A stretch of 36,549 nt of DNA from Streptomyces inhibens (GTDB lineage Bacteria; Actinomycetota; Actinomycetes; Streptomycetales; Streptomycetaceae): contig NZ_QUAC01000243.1 in NCBI RefSeq assembly GCF_003389455.1, positions 1 to 36,549 on the forward strand. The letters run 5' to 3'. A program made the translations under genes and the position numbers. This document shows positions 23,943 through 32,248 of the stretch, one piece after another. Numbering within the stretch: the first letter of the stretch is position 1; every line of letters starts with the position of its first letter. Under the pieces are notes generated by a model that saw only the letters and a list, made by a program, of their open reading frames with translations, ran no database searches and was not told the DNA's origin.

Positions 23943-24770
23943 CTATTTCCCCTGCCACTTGGGCGTCCGCTTCTCCGTGAACGCGGCGTGGAATTCCGCG
24001 TAGTCGGCGCTGTTCATCAGCAGCGCCTGGGTGGCGGCGTCCATCTCGACGGCGGCGGCCAGCGGCATGTCGAGCTCGGCGGTGAGCAGCGCCTTGGTCT
24101 GGGCGTGCGCCAGCGCGGGCCCCTCGGCGAGCCGCCGGGCGAGCGCGGCGGCCGCCTCGTCGACCCGGCCCTCTTCGGCCAACTCGCTGATCAGACCGAG
24201 CCGTTCGGCCTCCGGCGCCCGTACGGCGTCACCGAGCATCAGTACCCGGGTGGCGTGGCCGAGGCCGATGACGCGGGGCAGCAGATAGGCCGCGCCCATG
24301 TCGCCGCCGGACAGGCCGACCCGGGTGAAGAGGAACGCGAAGCGGGCAGAGGGGTCGGCGACGCGGAAGTCGGCGGCCAGTGCGAGCACGGCGCCGGCCC
24401 CGGCCGCCACGCCGTGCACGGCGGCGATCACCGGGAAGGGGCACTCCCGCAGCGCCCGCACGACCTGACCGGTCATCCGGTTGAAGTCGAGCAGCTGCCC
24501 GGTGTCCATGCCCAGGGTGGCGCCGATGATCTCCTCGACATCGCCGCCGGAGCAGAATCCGCGCCCCTCGCCGGCGAGCACCAGGGCGCGTACGGAGCGT
24601 TCCCTGGACAGCTCGGCGAGCAGATCGCGCAGGTCGGCGTAGGCCTCGAAGGTGAGCGCATTGAGCTTCTCGGGGCGCGCCAGGGTGACGGTGGCGATCC
24701 CGTCCTTCCTGGTCACGCGGATGTGCTGCCAGGTGTCTGTGCTGCGGGCGGATCCTGCGAACGGGCTCAT
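23943..24770 (-). CDS. Enoyl-CoA hydratase/isomerase family protein
   Basis: This 275-aa crotonase-fold protein has the oxyanion-hole segments EGRGFCSGGDVEE and HGVAAGAGAVLALAADFR, and a GLSGGDMGAAYLLPR loop. A G-D-M-G sequence replaces the usual catalytic glutamate region of classical hydratases, a variant I associate with hydratases encoded beside aminobenzoyl-CoA monooxygenases. It is the first gene of a two-gene operon with the hydroxylase (2-nt gap). Hydration or ring-opening of the alicyclic CoA intermediate is likely. The promoter region 24771-24903 contains a copy of the TGACTGYCGTCACGA element. Confidence 0.9.
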   Translation of the reverse strand: MSPFAGSARSTDTWQHIRVTRKDGIATVTLARPEKLNALTFEAYADLRDLLAELSRERSVRALVLAGEGRGFCSGGDVEEIIGATLGMDTGQLLDFNRMTGQVVRALRECPFPVIAAVHGVAAGAGAVLALAADFRVADPSARFAFLFTRVGLSGGDMGAAYLLPRVIGLGHATRVLMLGDAVRAPEAERLGLISELAEEGRVDEAAAALARRLAEGPALAHAQTKALLTAELDMPLAAAVEMDAATQALLMNSADYAEFHAAFTEKRTPKWQGK

Positions 24771-24866
24771 CGGGCTGCCTGCCCCCTTTGGCCGGTCGGC
24801 CGGTGGATTGCTCTTTTGGATGCTCCTCGCATCTTCTGGATGCCCTTCGAAGCTATCACCGCTTCA

Positions 24867-24886
24867 TGACTGTCGTCACGAGGACG
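24867..24886. promoter_or_regulatory. Operator-like element upstream of the hydratase-hydroxylase operon
   Basis: TGACTGTCGTCACGAGGACG matches the element at 14077-14096 at 17 of 20 positions, with a TGAC-N4-GTCA core. It lies 97 nt upstream of ATG 24770, and is the third copy of the core in the window. A common regulator, most simply the PaaX-type protein, would link the two separated catabolic units. Confidence 0.6.
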
Positions 24887-24903
24887 CGATATGAGAAACC
24901 CGC

Positions 24904-25582
24904 GTGGCGCACCCCGCGCCCGGCGCCGCCCGGCTGGCCGACACCCTGCCGAGCCCCGCGGGCCCCGACCACCGTCGTGCGCTGCTGCGCCGGATGGCCT
25001 GGCAGCTGGTGCAGCGGCCGAGCACCGTGACACTGCGCCCGCTCTTGTCGCGGCTGCGCGAGCTGGACCACCCGCTGGCGTGGGGAGATCGTCGACCCGC
25101 GGCGGTCCGGCGCCGCGGGTGAACCGCTGGACCAACTGGGCACGTGGGAGGGCCGCTGCTACGAGCTGCCGGAGCCGCTGGACGCCGCGGACTGGAACGC
25201 GGCGCTGCTGACCGGGCTGCCCGCCGACTGTCTGTCCGGCCTGACGGCGGGCACCCTGGCCGCCGTGCACACCACGGCCGACGATGTGCCGGCCGATCTG
25301 TTCCTCGCCGCGTTCTCCGGCGGGCTCTGGGGTCAGGGGCTCGACGGCGCGTATGCGCGGCGGGCGGCCCGGCGCGGGCTGTATGCGCTGATGGACCTGC
25401 CGTGGGAGGTCTCCCACCACGAGGCGGTCCGGCGCGCGGCCGGGCACCGCTGGCTGCGCTTCACCGCCGAGCGGCACACGGAGAACCGCTGGTTCCATGG
25501 CGACCTGTCCGACGTCGGCTTCGCCGTACTCGACCCGACGCGGCGGCGGATCGCGCTGCTGGCGGCCACGGACACCGACTGA
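24904..25582 (+). pseudogene. Frameshifted, N-terminally short remnant (DUF6183-like protein)
   Basis: Two open frames join at a run of four Gs (25082-25085). Frame 1 (from GTG 24904) encodes RRMAWQLVQRP ... RELDHPLAW and stops at 25122. Frame 2 continues EIVDPRRSG ... GTWEGRCYELPE to TGA 25580-25582, ending in LLAATDTD. Removing one G gives a continuous sensible protein of about 225 aa. The end and general sequence recall DUF6183 family proteins of Streptomyces, which are longer, so the N-terminus may also be missing. Either the gene is decaying or one base is a sequencing error in the homopolymer. Confidence 0.6.
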
Positions 25583-25783
25583 CGGAGTGCGGCCCGGGGC
25601 GCGGGCAGGGCCGACCGGGCCACAGGGGATGGGCCGAAGGTCCCGGCCACCGTATGACTTAGGTCACCCCATTCCCGGCCGCTCGCCCCTCACCCGGCCA
25701 CCCCCGCGCTTTCTACGGTGGATGTGTCCGATCTGGCCCACAGGTCTTTGACCGGCCTTTTTGCGAATGGAACGAACAGCGCA

Positions 25784-26350
25784 ATGCCCATGCTGGCACC
25801 GCCCATCCCCACCACCTGGCGCCTCACGCTGCCGCACAGCGCGGCGGCCGTCCCGATCGCCCGGGCGATGGTCAGATGCGCCATGCAGGACCTCCGGGCC
25901 ACGGCCGACCGCACCACGGCGCAGCTGCTGACCGCCGAGCTGGTCGCCAATGCCGTCAAGCACACCCGCGGTACGGACCCCATCGAGCTGGTGGTGGAGC
26001 GGGGGCCGGAGGGCTGCCAGGTGGAGGTGCACGACGGCGATCCGACGCTCGTCAAGGGGCTCGGCGCTCCGCTCCCCGTGGAAGGGCTGGGTGCTCCGGT
26101 GCCGGCGATGGCGGCGACCGGACCCGCGCCGGCGACGACGGAGGGCGGTCACCTCGCGGACGGCCGCCACCCGGCACAGCAGGGCGAGGGCACCGGCACC
26201 GCCGACGACCGCACCGGCCGGGGCTGCGCGTACGGCCGTGGCCTGCTGCTGATCCGGGCGCTGAGCGCCGCCTCCGGCTGCCGCCCGACGCCGCACGGCA
26301 AGGCCGTCTGGTTCACCCTTCCCGAGCTGCGGCGGCCGCGCCGACGCTGA
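25784..26350 (+). CDS. Histidine-kinase-like ATPase (anti-sigma/RsbW-type regulatory factor)
   Basis: This protein of about 188 aa has a GHKL ATPase fold: the N-box ELVANAVKHTRG, the D-box EVHDGDP, and the G-box YGRGLLLIRALS. Such orphan HATPase proteins are numerous in Streptomyces, and some are anti-sigma factors of the SpoIIAB/RsbW type. The lid between D- and G-boxes is expanded by about 40 Gly/Ala/Pro-rich residues with a repeated GLGAP segment. ATG 25784 gives a compact N-terminus; GTG 25718 would add 22 residues, and neither has a clear ribosome site. No sigma factor or antagonist gene is adjacent. Its last 38 nt overlap the end of the convergent permease gene. Confidence 0.82.
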   Translation: MPMLAPPIPTTWRLTLPHSAAAVPIARAMVRCAMQDLRATADRTTAQLLTAELVANAVKHTRGTDPIELVVERGPEGCQVEVHDGDPTLVKGLGAPLPVEGLGAPVPAMAATGPAPATTEGGHLADGRHPAQQGEGTGTADDRTGRGCAYGRGLLLIRALSAASGCRPTPHGKAVWFTLPELRRPRRR

Positions 26351-27866
26351 CCACGGGAGCCCCGGCAGCCGCCGCGGCCTCCCCGGTCCCGGCCGCGGGC
26401 GGCTGAGGTGTCGTCGTCCCGAGGCGCGAGCGGCGGCGCCCGTACAGCGCGTAGACCAGCGCGCCGACCACCAGGAACGCGGCGAACTGCAGCCAGGTCG
26501 CCGGACCCGTTCCGTACATCAGGTAGCCGCAGAAGCCGATGCCGAGCACCGGGCTGACGGGGAAGAGCGGGACCCGGAAGCGGCGCGGCAGATCGGGGCG
26601 GGTGCGGCGGAGCACCATCACGCTGAGGTTGACCACCGCCATGACCGCCAGCGTCCCGATGGTGGTCAGATTCATCACCACGTCCAGCGGGACGACCGCG
26701 GCCGGTACGGCAAAGACGGCCGCGACGATCCAGGTGTTGGCGACGGGGGTGGACGTACGGGGCGAGATCCGCTCGAAGATCCGCGGGATCAGACCGTCCC
26801 GCGACATCGACATCAGAATGCGGGTCTGGCCGTACATCACCGCGAGTACGACCGAGGCGATCGCGACGACCGCGCCGAACGCGATCACCCCGCCGCCGAA
26901 CGCCGAGTGGGTGACGCGGTTGACGATCAGCGACAGCGCGGCGGGCTGATCGGCGACCTGGTCGGAGGAGAGCGCACCGATGGCGGCGACCGCGACCAGG
27001 CAGTACAGGACGGTGACCACACCGATGCAGATCATGATGGCGACGGGGATGTTGCGCCGCGGGTTCTTGACCTCTTCGCCGGCGGTGGTGATCGCGTCGA
27101 AGCCGATGTACGAGAAGAACGCGACCGAGGCGCCGGAGGTGATGCCGGCGACGCCCTGCGGGGCGAACGGCGCGAGATTGCCGTCCTGGAAGGCGCTGAA
27201 GCCGATCACACAGAACAGGGCCAGGATCGCGAGCTTGAGCACCGCCATCGCGGCGGTCGCGCGAGCGCTCTCCCGGATGCCGCGGACGAGCAGGAGCGCG
27301 GCGAGCACGATCACGACGACGGCCGGGATGTTGACGATGCCGCCGTCGCCGGGCGGGTTGGAGAGCGCGGCCGGCAGCTGCCAGCCGGTCAGGCTGCCGA
27401 GCAGCTCGTTCAGGTACTGGCCCCAGCCGACGGCGACCGCCGAGACCGAGATGCCGTATTCGAGCAGCAGGCACCAGCCGACGAGGAAGGCGGTGCGCTC
27501 GCCGAGGGTGGCGTACGCGTAGGAGTACGAGCTGCCGGACACCGGTATCGCGCCGCCCAGCTCCGCGAAGGAGAAGGCGGTGAAGACGCACGTGACGGCC
27601 GCCAGCAGGAAGGAGACGATGACGGCGGGGCCGGCCTCGGCGACGGTGTCGGACAGGCCGACGAAGATGCCGGTGCCGACGATGGCGCCGATGCCGAAGC
27701 TCACGAGCTGGAAGAGCCCCATGCTGCGCTTGAGGCCGTTGCCTTCGAGGTCCGCGCCTGATTCGGCGACGAGGACGTCGGGGGACTTGATACGCAGTCC
27801 GGACGGACCTGCAAGAGCGGCGCGCAGCGCCTCCTTGGGGCGGTGGCGGGAGACGGGCGGGCGCAT
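26313..27866 (-). CDS. APC superfamily amino acid permease (cationic amino acid transporter type)
   Basis: This 517-aa integral membrane protein has about 12-14 hydrophobic segments. The first contains the APC substrate-site signature FGIGAIVGTGIFVGL, followed by the AFSFAELGGAIPVSGSSYSYAYATLGE region typical of CAT-type permeases. ATG 27866 follows AGAGAG; an upstream in-frame start is unlikely. It lies downstream of arcA and arcB on the same strand, so it probably carries arginine or exchanges arginine for ornithine. A 14-bp hairpin between arcB and this gene may reduce or separate its transcription. The 3' end overlaps the ATPase gene tail to tail. Confidence 0.9.
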   Translation of the reverse strand: MRPPVSRHRPKEALRAALAGPSGLRIKSPDVLVAESGADLEGNGLKRSMGLFQLVSFGIGAIVGTGIFVGLSDTVAEAGPAVIVSFLLAAVTCVFTAFSFAELGGAIPVSGSSYSYAYATLGERTAFLVGWCLLLEYGISVSAVAVGWGQYLNELLGSLTGWQLPAALSNPPGDGGIVNIPAVVVIVLAALLLVRGIRESARATAAMAVLKLAILALFCVIGFSAFQDGNLAPFAPQGVAGITSGASVAFFSYIGFDAITTAGEEVKNPRRNIPVAIMICIGVVTVLYCLVAVAAIGALSSDQVADQPAALSLIVNRVTHSAFGGGVIAFGAVVAIASVVLAVMYGQTRILMSMSRDGLIPRIFERISPRTSTPVANTWIVAAVFAVPAAVVPLDVVMNLTTIGTLAVMAVVNLSVMVLRRTRPDLPRRFRVPLFPVSPVLGIGFCGYLMYGTGPATWLQFAAFLVVGALVYALYGRRRSRLGTTTPQPPAAGTGEAAAAAGAPVVSVGAAAAAREG

Positions 27867-27919
27867 GGGTGGTTCTCTCTCTGGTGGTGCGGGCGTGGCG
27901 GGGGTGGGCCACACGCGAA

Positions 27920-27951
27920 GCGGGGTCCGGACCGGTGGGTCCGAACCCCGC
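27920..27951 (-). terminator. Hairpin between arcB and the permease gene
   Basis: A 14-bp stem (27951-27938 with 27933-27920 on the minus strand) has a 4-nt loop. The single irregular pair is a G-U wobble only in the minus-strand transcript, which supports that orientation. It starts 75 nt after the arcB stop and ends 54 nt before the permease start, so it is a terminator or attenuator. Confidence 0.65.
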
Positions 27952-28025
27952 GAGCGGCTCGATGGTAACCGCTGGTAGTGCATGATCGCCGGATCAGGCG
28001 TATGGCTATGCGGCGTGAGGCCGCC

Positions 28026-29030
28026 TTATCGGGCGAGCGTCGCGACCAGCACGGCCTTGATGGTGTGCATCCGGTTCTCCGCCTCGTCGAAGACGACGGA
28101 GTGCGCGGATTCGAAGACCTCGTCGGTGACCTCCAGCGACGACAGCCCGTGCCGGGCATGGATCTCGCGGCCCAGCGCCGTGCCCAGGTCGTGGTACGCG
28201 GGCAGACAGTGCAGGAACTTCACCTCCGGCTTGCCGGTGGCCCGCAGCACCTCCATCGTGACCGCGTACGGGGCGAGCAGGGCGATCCGCTCGTCCCAGA
28301 CCTCCTTGGGCTCCCCCATGGAGACCCAGACATCCGTGGTGACGAAGTCCGCGCCCCGCACGCCCTCGGAAACGTCCTCGGTGAGCGTGATCCGCGCGCC
28401 GCTCTTCTCGGCGAGCGCGCGCGCCTGCGCGACCACCGCGTCATCGGGCCAGAGCTGCCGGGGCGCGACGATCCGTACGTCCATGCCCAGCAGCGCACCG
28501 GTGACGAGGTAGGAGTTGCCCATGTTGTTGCGGGCGTCGCCGAGGTAGGCGAAGGCGGTCTCCTCCAACGGGCGGCCCCCGCCATGCTCGACCATGGTCA
28601 GCACATCGGCGAGCATCTGGGTCGGGTGCCAGTCATCGGTCAGCCCGTTGAAGACGGGCACACCGGCGTACGCCGCCAGCTCCTCGACGTCGGACTGCCG
28701 GCTGCCGCGGAACTCGATACCGTCGAACATCCGGCCCAGCACCCGTGCGGTGTCCTTCACCGACTCCTTGTGCCCGATCTGCGAGCCGGACGGGTCGAGG
28801 TAGGTGGTCGAGGCGCCCTGGTCCGCGGCCGCGACCTCGAAGGAGCAGCGGGTCCTGGTCGAGGTCTTCTCGAAGATCAGGGCGATGTTCCTGCCCTGGA
28901 GGCGAGGGATCTCGGTACCCGCGCGCTTGGCCGCTTTCAGCTCGGCCGCCAGGTCGATCAGTCGGCGGAATTCCTCGGCGCTGAAGTCCAGCTCCTTGAG
29001 GAAGTGGCGGCCCGTGAGGTCTATCGCCAT
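28026..29030 (-). CDS. arcB: Ornithine carbamoyltransferase (arginine deiminase pathway)
   Basis: This 334-aa transcarbamylase has the carbamoyl-phosphate motif [18 protein letters not shown], and the ornithine-side motif [10 protein letters not shown], all intact. ATG 29030 follows CAGGAG. Beside arginine deiminase it most likely works catabolically, converting citrulline and phosphate to ornithine and carbamoyl phosphate. An anabolic ArgF role cannot be ruled out from sequence. A carbamate kinase gene, which would turn the carbamoyl phosphate into ATP, is not in the window. An unusual set of CTCGTAC repeats and an inverted repeat lie just upstream. Confidence 0.93.
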   Translation of the reverse strand: MAIDLTGRHFLKELDFSAEEFRRLIDLAAELKAAKRAGTEIPRLQGRNIALIFEKTSTRTRCSFEVAAADQGASTTYLDPSGSQIGHKESVKDTARVLGRMFDGIEFRGSRQSDVEELAAYAGVPVFNGLTDDWHPTQMLADVLTMVEHGGGRPLEETAFAYLGDARNNMGNSYLVTGALLGMDVRIVAPRQLWPDDAVVAQARALAEKSGARITLTEDVSEGVRGADFVTTDVWVSMGEPKEVWDERIALLAPYAVTMEVLRATGKPEVKFLHCLPAYHDLGTALGREIHARHGLSSLEVTDEVFESAHSVVFDEAENRMHTIKAVLVATLAR

Positions 29031-29065
29031 GGGTGGGCTCCTGGTTCGCGGCGGTCGGGACGGGG

Positions 29066-29122
29066 CTCGTACGGACTCGTACACGGACTCGTACCCTTGG
29101 AAGTGTATACGAGCTCTCGTAT
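29066..29122 (-). promoter_or_regulatory. Repeated operator-like array upstream of arcB
   Basis: CTCGTAC occurs three times in tandem (29066-29072, 29076-29082, 29088-29094; steps of 10 and 12 bp, about one helical turn). An inverted repeat ATACGAG-CT-CTCGTAT follows at 29107-29122 using the same heptamer. The array fills most of the 147-nt gap between arcA and arcB. It does not resemble the Streptomyces ARG box that I know. It is probably the binding array of an unidentified regulator. Confidence 0.6.
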
Positions 29123-29177
29123 CTCTATACGGCTCCCCGCAGGACCGTCGCCGTCACGCCCGCGTGGCCGTCACGCC

Positions 29178-30413
29178 TCAGGCTGCCCCGGACACCGCGT
29201 CCCTCGCCACCGGACAGCTCATACAGCGCGGCCCGCCCCGCCCCCGCCCCAGCTCGCTCCCCGGGATGGTGATCACCTCGATGCCGCGCTTGCGCAGAAA
29301 GGTGTTCGTGGTGACGTTCCGCTCGTACGCCACCACCACGCCCGGCTCCACCGCCAGCACGTTGCAACCGTCGTCCCACTGCTCGCGCTCGGCCGAATGC
29401 ACGTCCTGGGTCGCGGTCAGCACACGGATGTCGGACAGGCCCAGCGAGGCCGCTATGGCGCGGTGCATATGCTCCGGCGGATGGTCGGTGACCTTGAGGT
29501 CCTGGTCGCCCGAGCCCGGCTCGATGGTGTACGAGCGGAGCATCCCCAGCCCCTCGTACTGGGTGAAGGTATCCCCGTCGATCATGGTCATGACGGTGTC
29601 CAGATGCATGAAGGCCCGCCGCTTGGGCATGTCGAGCGCCACGATCGTGCGCGCGGAACCCGCCGCGAACAGCCCGCGCGCCAGCAGCTCGACGGCCTGC
29701 GGGGTGGTCCGCTCGCTCATCCCGATCAGCACCGCACCACTGCCCATCACCAGGACGTCGCCGCCCTCGATCGTCGAGGGGAAGTCCGCCTGCCCCTCCG
29801 ACCAGACATGGAAGTCCGCACCGCGGAAGAGCGGGTGGTACCCGTAGATCGCCTCGTAGTGCACGGTCTCGCGCTGCCGGGCGGGCCAGCGCATCGAGTT
29901 GATCGACACCCCGTCGTAGATCCAGGCGGAGGTGTCGCGGGTGAAGAGGTGGTTGGGCAGCGGACCCAGCAGGAAGTCGTCCAGATCCATCACATGGAAG
30001 CGGACCGAGGTCGGCTCGGGATGGCGCTCCAGGAACTCGCGCTTGGTCATCCCGCCGACCAGCGCCTCGACCAACTCCGGCACCGGCAGCTCGTCGAAGG
30101 CGGACCGCAGATGGTCGGTGGCCAGCGGCCCGTACTCCTTCTCGTCGAAGACCCGGTCGAGGACCAGCGTCCGCGCCTCGGGGATCTGCAGGCTCTCGGC
30201 CAGCAGATCCCCGAAGAGATGCACCTCCACGCCCCGGTCGCGGAGCACATCGGCGAACCCGTCGTGCTCGGCCCGCGCCCGGCGCACCCACAGCACGTCA
30301 TCGAAGAGCAAGGCGTCCTTGTTCGAGGGGGTCAGCCGCTTCAGCTCCAGATCGGGGCGATGCAGGATGACCCGGCGCAGCCGCCCGGCCTCGGAGTCGA
30401 CTTGGAATCCCAT
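29178..30413 (-). CDS. arcA: Arginine deiminase
   Basis: This 411-aa guanidino-group-modifying enzyme hydrolyses arginine to citrulline and ammonia. N-terminal [23 protein letters not shown], the [22 protein letters not shown] region and EGGDVLVMG are typical. The catalytic Cys397 lies in [10 protein letters not shown] near the C-terminus, with [10 protein letters not shown] providing the His and Asp. It starts at ATG 30413 in a GGAGATGGG context. It is the first gene of the arginine deiminase set, with arcB 147 nt downstream, and is presumably used when arginine serves as energy or nitrogen source or for acid resistance. Confidence 0.95.
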   Translation of the reverse strand: MGFQVDSEAGRLRRVILHRPDLELKRLTPSNKDALLFDDVLWVRRARAEHDGFADVLRDRGVEVHLFGDLLAESLQIPEARTLVLDRVFDEKEYGPLATDHLRSAFDELPVPELVEALVGGMTKREFLERHPEPTSVRFHVMDLDDFLLGPLPNHLFTRDTSAWIYDGVSINSMRWPARQRETVHYEAIYGYHPLFRGADFHVWSEGQADFPSTIEGGDVLVMGSGAVLIGMSERTTPQAVELLARGLFAAGSARTIVALDMPKRRAFMHLDTVMTMIDGDTFTQYEGLGMLRSYTIEPGSGDQDLKVTDHPPEHMHRAIAASLGLSDIRVLTATQDVHSAEREQWDDGCNVLAVEPGVVVAYERNVTTNTFLRKRGIEVITIPGSELGRGRGGPRCMSCPVARDAVSGAA

Positions 30414-30559
30414 CTCCCCATCTTGGCCGCTTCCGGGGCCCGGCGGAGGGAGTCGCGGGATGTCGGGGAGATGTCGGGGTGGCCGGGTCGCCGCCTTTCT
30501 TGCCGATGGGTGCGGGCACGGGCGCCGGTCTTAGCGGGTACGCGCCTTGGCCCGGCGCC

Positions 30560-30640
30560 CCCGTCCGTCGTCGTCCCGTCCGTCGTCGTCCCGTACGCCG
30601 TCGTCCCGTACGCCGTCCCGTTCGTCGGCCCGTCGGTCGC
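30560..30640. repeat. Degenerate 15/12-bp tandem repeat
   Basis: Three 15-bp units (CCCGTCCGTCGTCGT twice, then CCCGTACGCCGTCGT) are followed by three 12-bp units beginning CCCGTACGCCGT. They lie between the MFS stop codon (30657) and the arcA start (30413). The minus strand could encode a Thr/Asp/Gly-Thr repeat, but no convincing gene uses it. The rest of this 240-nt gap shows no clear gene. Confidence 0.7.
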
Positions 30641-30656
30641 CCTCTCCACCGCCCCC

Positions 30657-32153
30657 TCAGCCGTCCTCTCCGCCGTCCCGTCCACCGGCCGGCCGCAGGG
30701 TCAGCGCCGCGACCACCGCGGCCGCCGCGGTCACCGCCGCAATGAGCCAGCCGCCCCGCAATCCCCCTATCCCCGGGCTCTGTTGCCCTCCCATGACGGC
30801 GATCAGTACGGCCACGCCGAGCGCCGTACCGAACTGCCGGGAGACCATCAGGACGCCGGAGCCGAGGGACAGCCGGCGGGGCGGCAGCAGACCCGTGGCG
30901 GCGAACATCACCGGCTGGTACAGACCCGTGCCGCACCCGGCGAGGATCAGGCCGGGCAGGAAGTGCGCCGCGTAGTGCGTGCCCGCGCTGCCGTCGTCGG
31001 CCAGGAGGAGCCACCAGAGGGCGGCCGCCACGAAACACAGGCCCCCGATGACGCCGGTGGCGCGGGCGCCGATCGCCGCGACGAGCCGGCCGGAGAGCGC
31101 GGAGACCACCAGCACCGTGACCGGCCAGGGAGCCAGCGCCAGGCCGGCCGTGCGGACCGAGTAGTGCCAGACATCGGTGAACAGCAGGCTCGCGCCGAGC
31201 GTCATCGCGGAGTACGCCACGAAGTAGCTGAGCAGCCCCAGCGTGGCCGCCGTGAACCCGGGCGTCCTGAAGAGCGCCGGATCCACGACGGGCTCCGCCG
31301 CCCGGCGCACATGCCGTACGCCCAGCGCTCCGGCCACCACGCCGACGGCGAGGACGGCGAGCGTGGCCGGGCTGGTGAACCCCCACTCGGGAGCCTGGAC
31401 GCATGCGGTCACCCATGCGCCGATACACACCAGCACCAGCCCCGTGCCCGGCAGATCGAGGGCGTGCCGTTCGCCGCGTACGGACCGGGGCAGCAGCCGG
31501 ACACCGGCGCCGACCGCGAGCAGCACCACCGGGACATTGATCAGGAAGATCAGCCGCCAGTCGGAGGCGGCGAGCAAGCCGCCGATTACGGGGCCCGAAC
31601 CCGCCGCCACGGCGCTGACCGCCGTCCATGCGCCGACCGCGGTCGCCCGCTCGCGCGGCGGGAAGGCGGGCAGCGCGAGGGAGAGGGAGGTGGGAATCAG
31701 CACCGCGGCGGCCACCCCCTGCACCACGCGGGCCGCGATCAGCAGGGTGAGGGTGGGCGCCGCGCCGCAGGCCGCCGAGGCGAGGCCGAACAGCACCATG
31801 CCGATCAGGAAGCAGCGCCGCCGCCCCGCCTCGTCGGCGATCCGGCCGGCCGGTACCAGCAGGGCGGCGAGCACGATCGTGTAGCCGTTGAGCACCCAGG
31901 ACAGCGCGGAGGCGGGCGCCGGCGCGAAGTCCCGGCCGATCTCGGGGAACGCGATGGTGACCGCGAGCAGATCGAGCACGGCCAGGAACTGGGCCGCGGA
32001 CGCTATCGCCAGGACGAGCCAGCGGCGTGGGTCGGGGGCTACGGGAAGGCCGGGAGCTTGAGAGGTGTCGGGGCGCGGCGTGGACGGATCGTGCAGGTCA
32101 CAGGCGCCTGCGGGCGTACCCGTCCCCTGGCGCCCCGGAAGAGGAGTGGTCAT
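30657..32153 (-). CDS. MFS transporter, DHA2 (EmrB/QacA) drug:H+ antiporter family
   Basis: This membrane protein of about 498 aa has around 14 segments. After a 45-residue Pro-rich cytoplasmic N-terminus it has the DHA2 signatures LAVLDLLAVTIAFPEIGRD in helix 1, the loop GRIADEAGRRRCFLIG (motif A), and GVAAAVLIPTSLSLALPAFPPRERATAVGAW (motif C region). ATG 32153 is used; a TTG at 32162 is possible, and no good ribosome site is visible for either. It is divergent from the GlxA-type regulator over a 95-nt promoter region with an inverted repeat. That regulator probably controls it. The substrate is unknown. Confidence 0.9.
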   Translation of the reverse strand: MTTPLPGRQGTGTPAGACDLHDPSTPRPDTSQAPGLPVAPDPRRWLVLAIASAAQFLAVLDLLAVTIAFPEIGRDFAPAPASALSWVLNGYTIVLAALLVPAGRIADEAGRRRCFLIGMVLFGLASAACGAAPTLTLLIAARVVQGVAAAVLIPTSLSLALPAFPPRERATAVGAWTAVSAVAAGSGPVIGGLLAASDWRLIFLINVPVVLLAVGAGVRLLPRSVRGERHALDLPGTGLVLVCIGAWVTACVQAPEWGFTSPATLAVLAVGVVAGALGVRHVRRAAEPVVDPALFRTPGFTAATLGLLSYFVAYSAMTLGASLLFTDVWHYSVRTAGLALAPWPVTVLVVSALSGRLVAAIGARATGVIGGLCFVAAALWWLLLADDGSAGTHYAAHFLPGLILAGCGTGLYQPVMFAATGLLPPRRLSLGSGVLMVSRQFGTALGVAVLIAVMGGQQSPGIGGLRGGWLIAAVTAAAAVVAALTLRPAGGRDGGEDG

Positions 32154-32188
32154 GTCGATCAAGCATCGGCCCCGCGCCCAACCGTCAC

Positions 32189-32229
32189 GAGTGGCAGCCC
32201 TGACAACACCCGCTACATTCCTGCCACTC
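32189..32229. promoter_or_regulatory. Inverted repeat in the MFS/GlxA divergent promoter
   Basis: GAGTGGCA (32189-32196) and TGCCACTC (32222-32229) form a perfect 8-bp inverted repeat with a 25-nt spacer, placing the arms 33 bp apart. It sits within the 95-nt region between the divergent starts, so it is a likely operator for the adjacent regulator. Confidence 0.5.
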
Positions 32230-32248
32230 GTCCTGCCATACTCGCCGC

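Noticed and set aside
21493..24003. Plus-strand open frame of 836 codons opposite the bifunctional hydroxylase
   Set aside because: The minus strand encodes all FAD and old-yellow-enzyme motifs; the plus frame is Gly/Val-rich with no motif.
30341..30685. Minus-strand ORF encoding Thr/Asp/Gly-Thr repeats
   Set aside because: It is created by the tandem repeat and overlaps the arcA 5' coding region out of frame; it has no ribosome site or domain.
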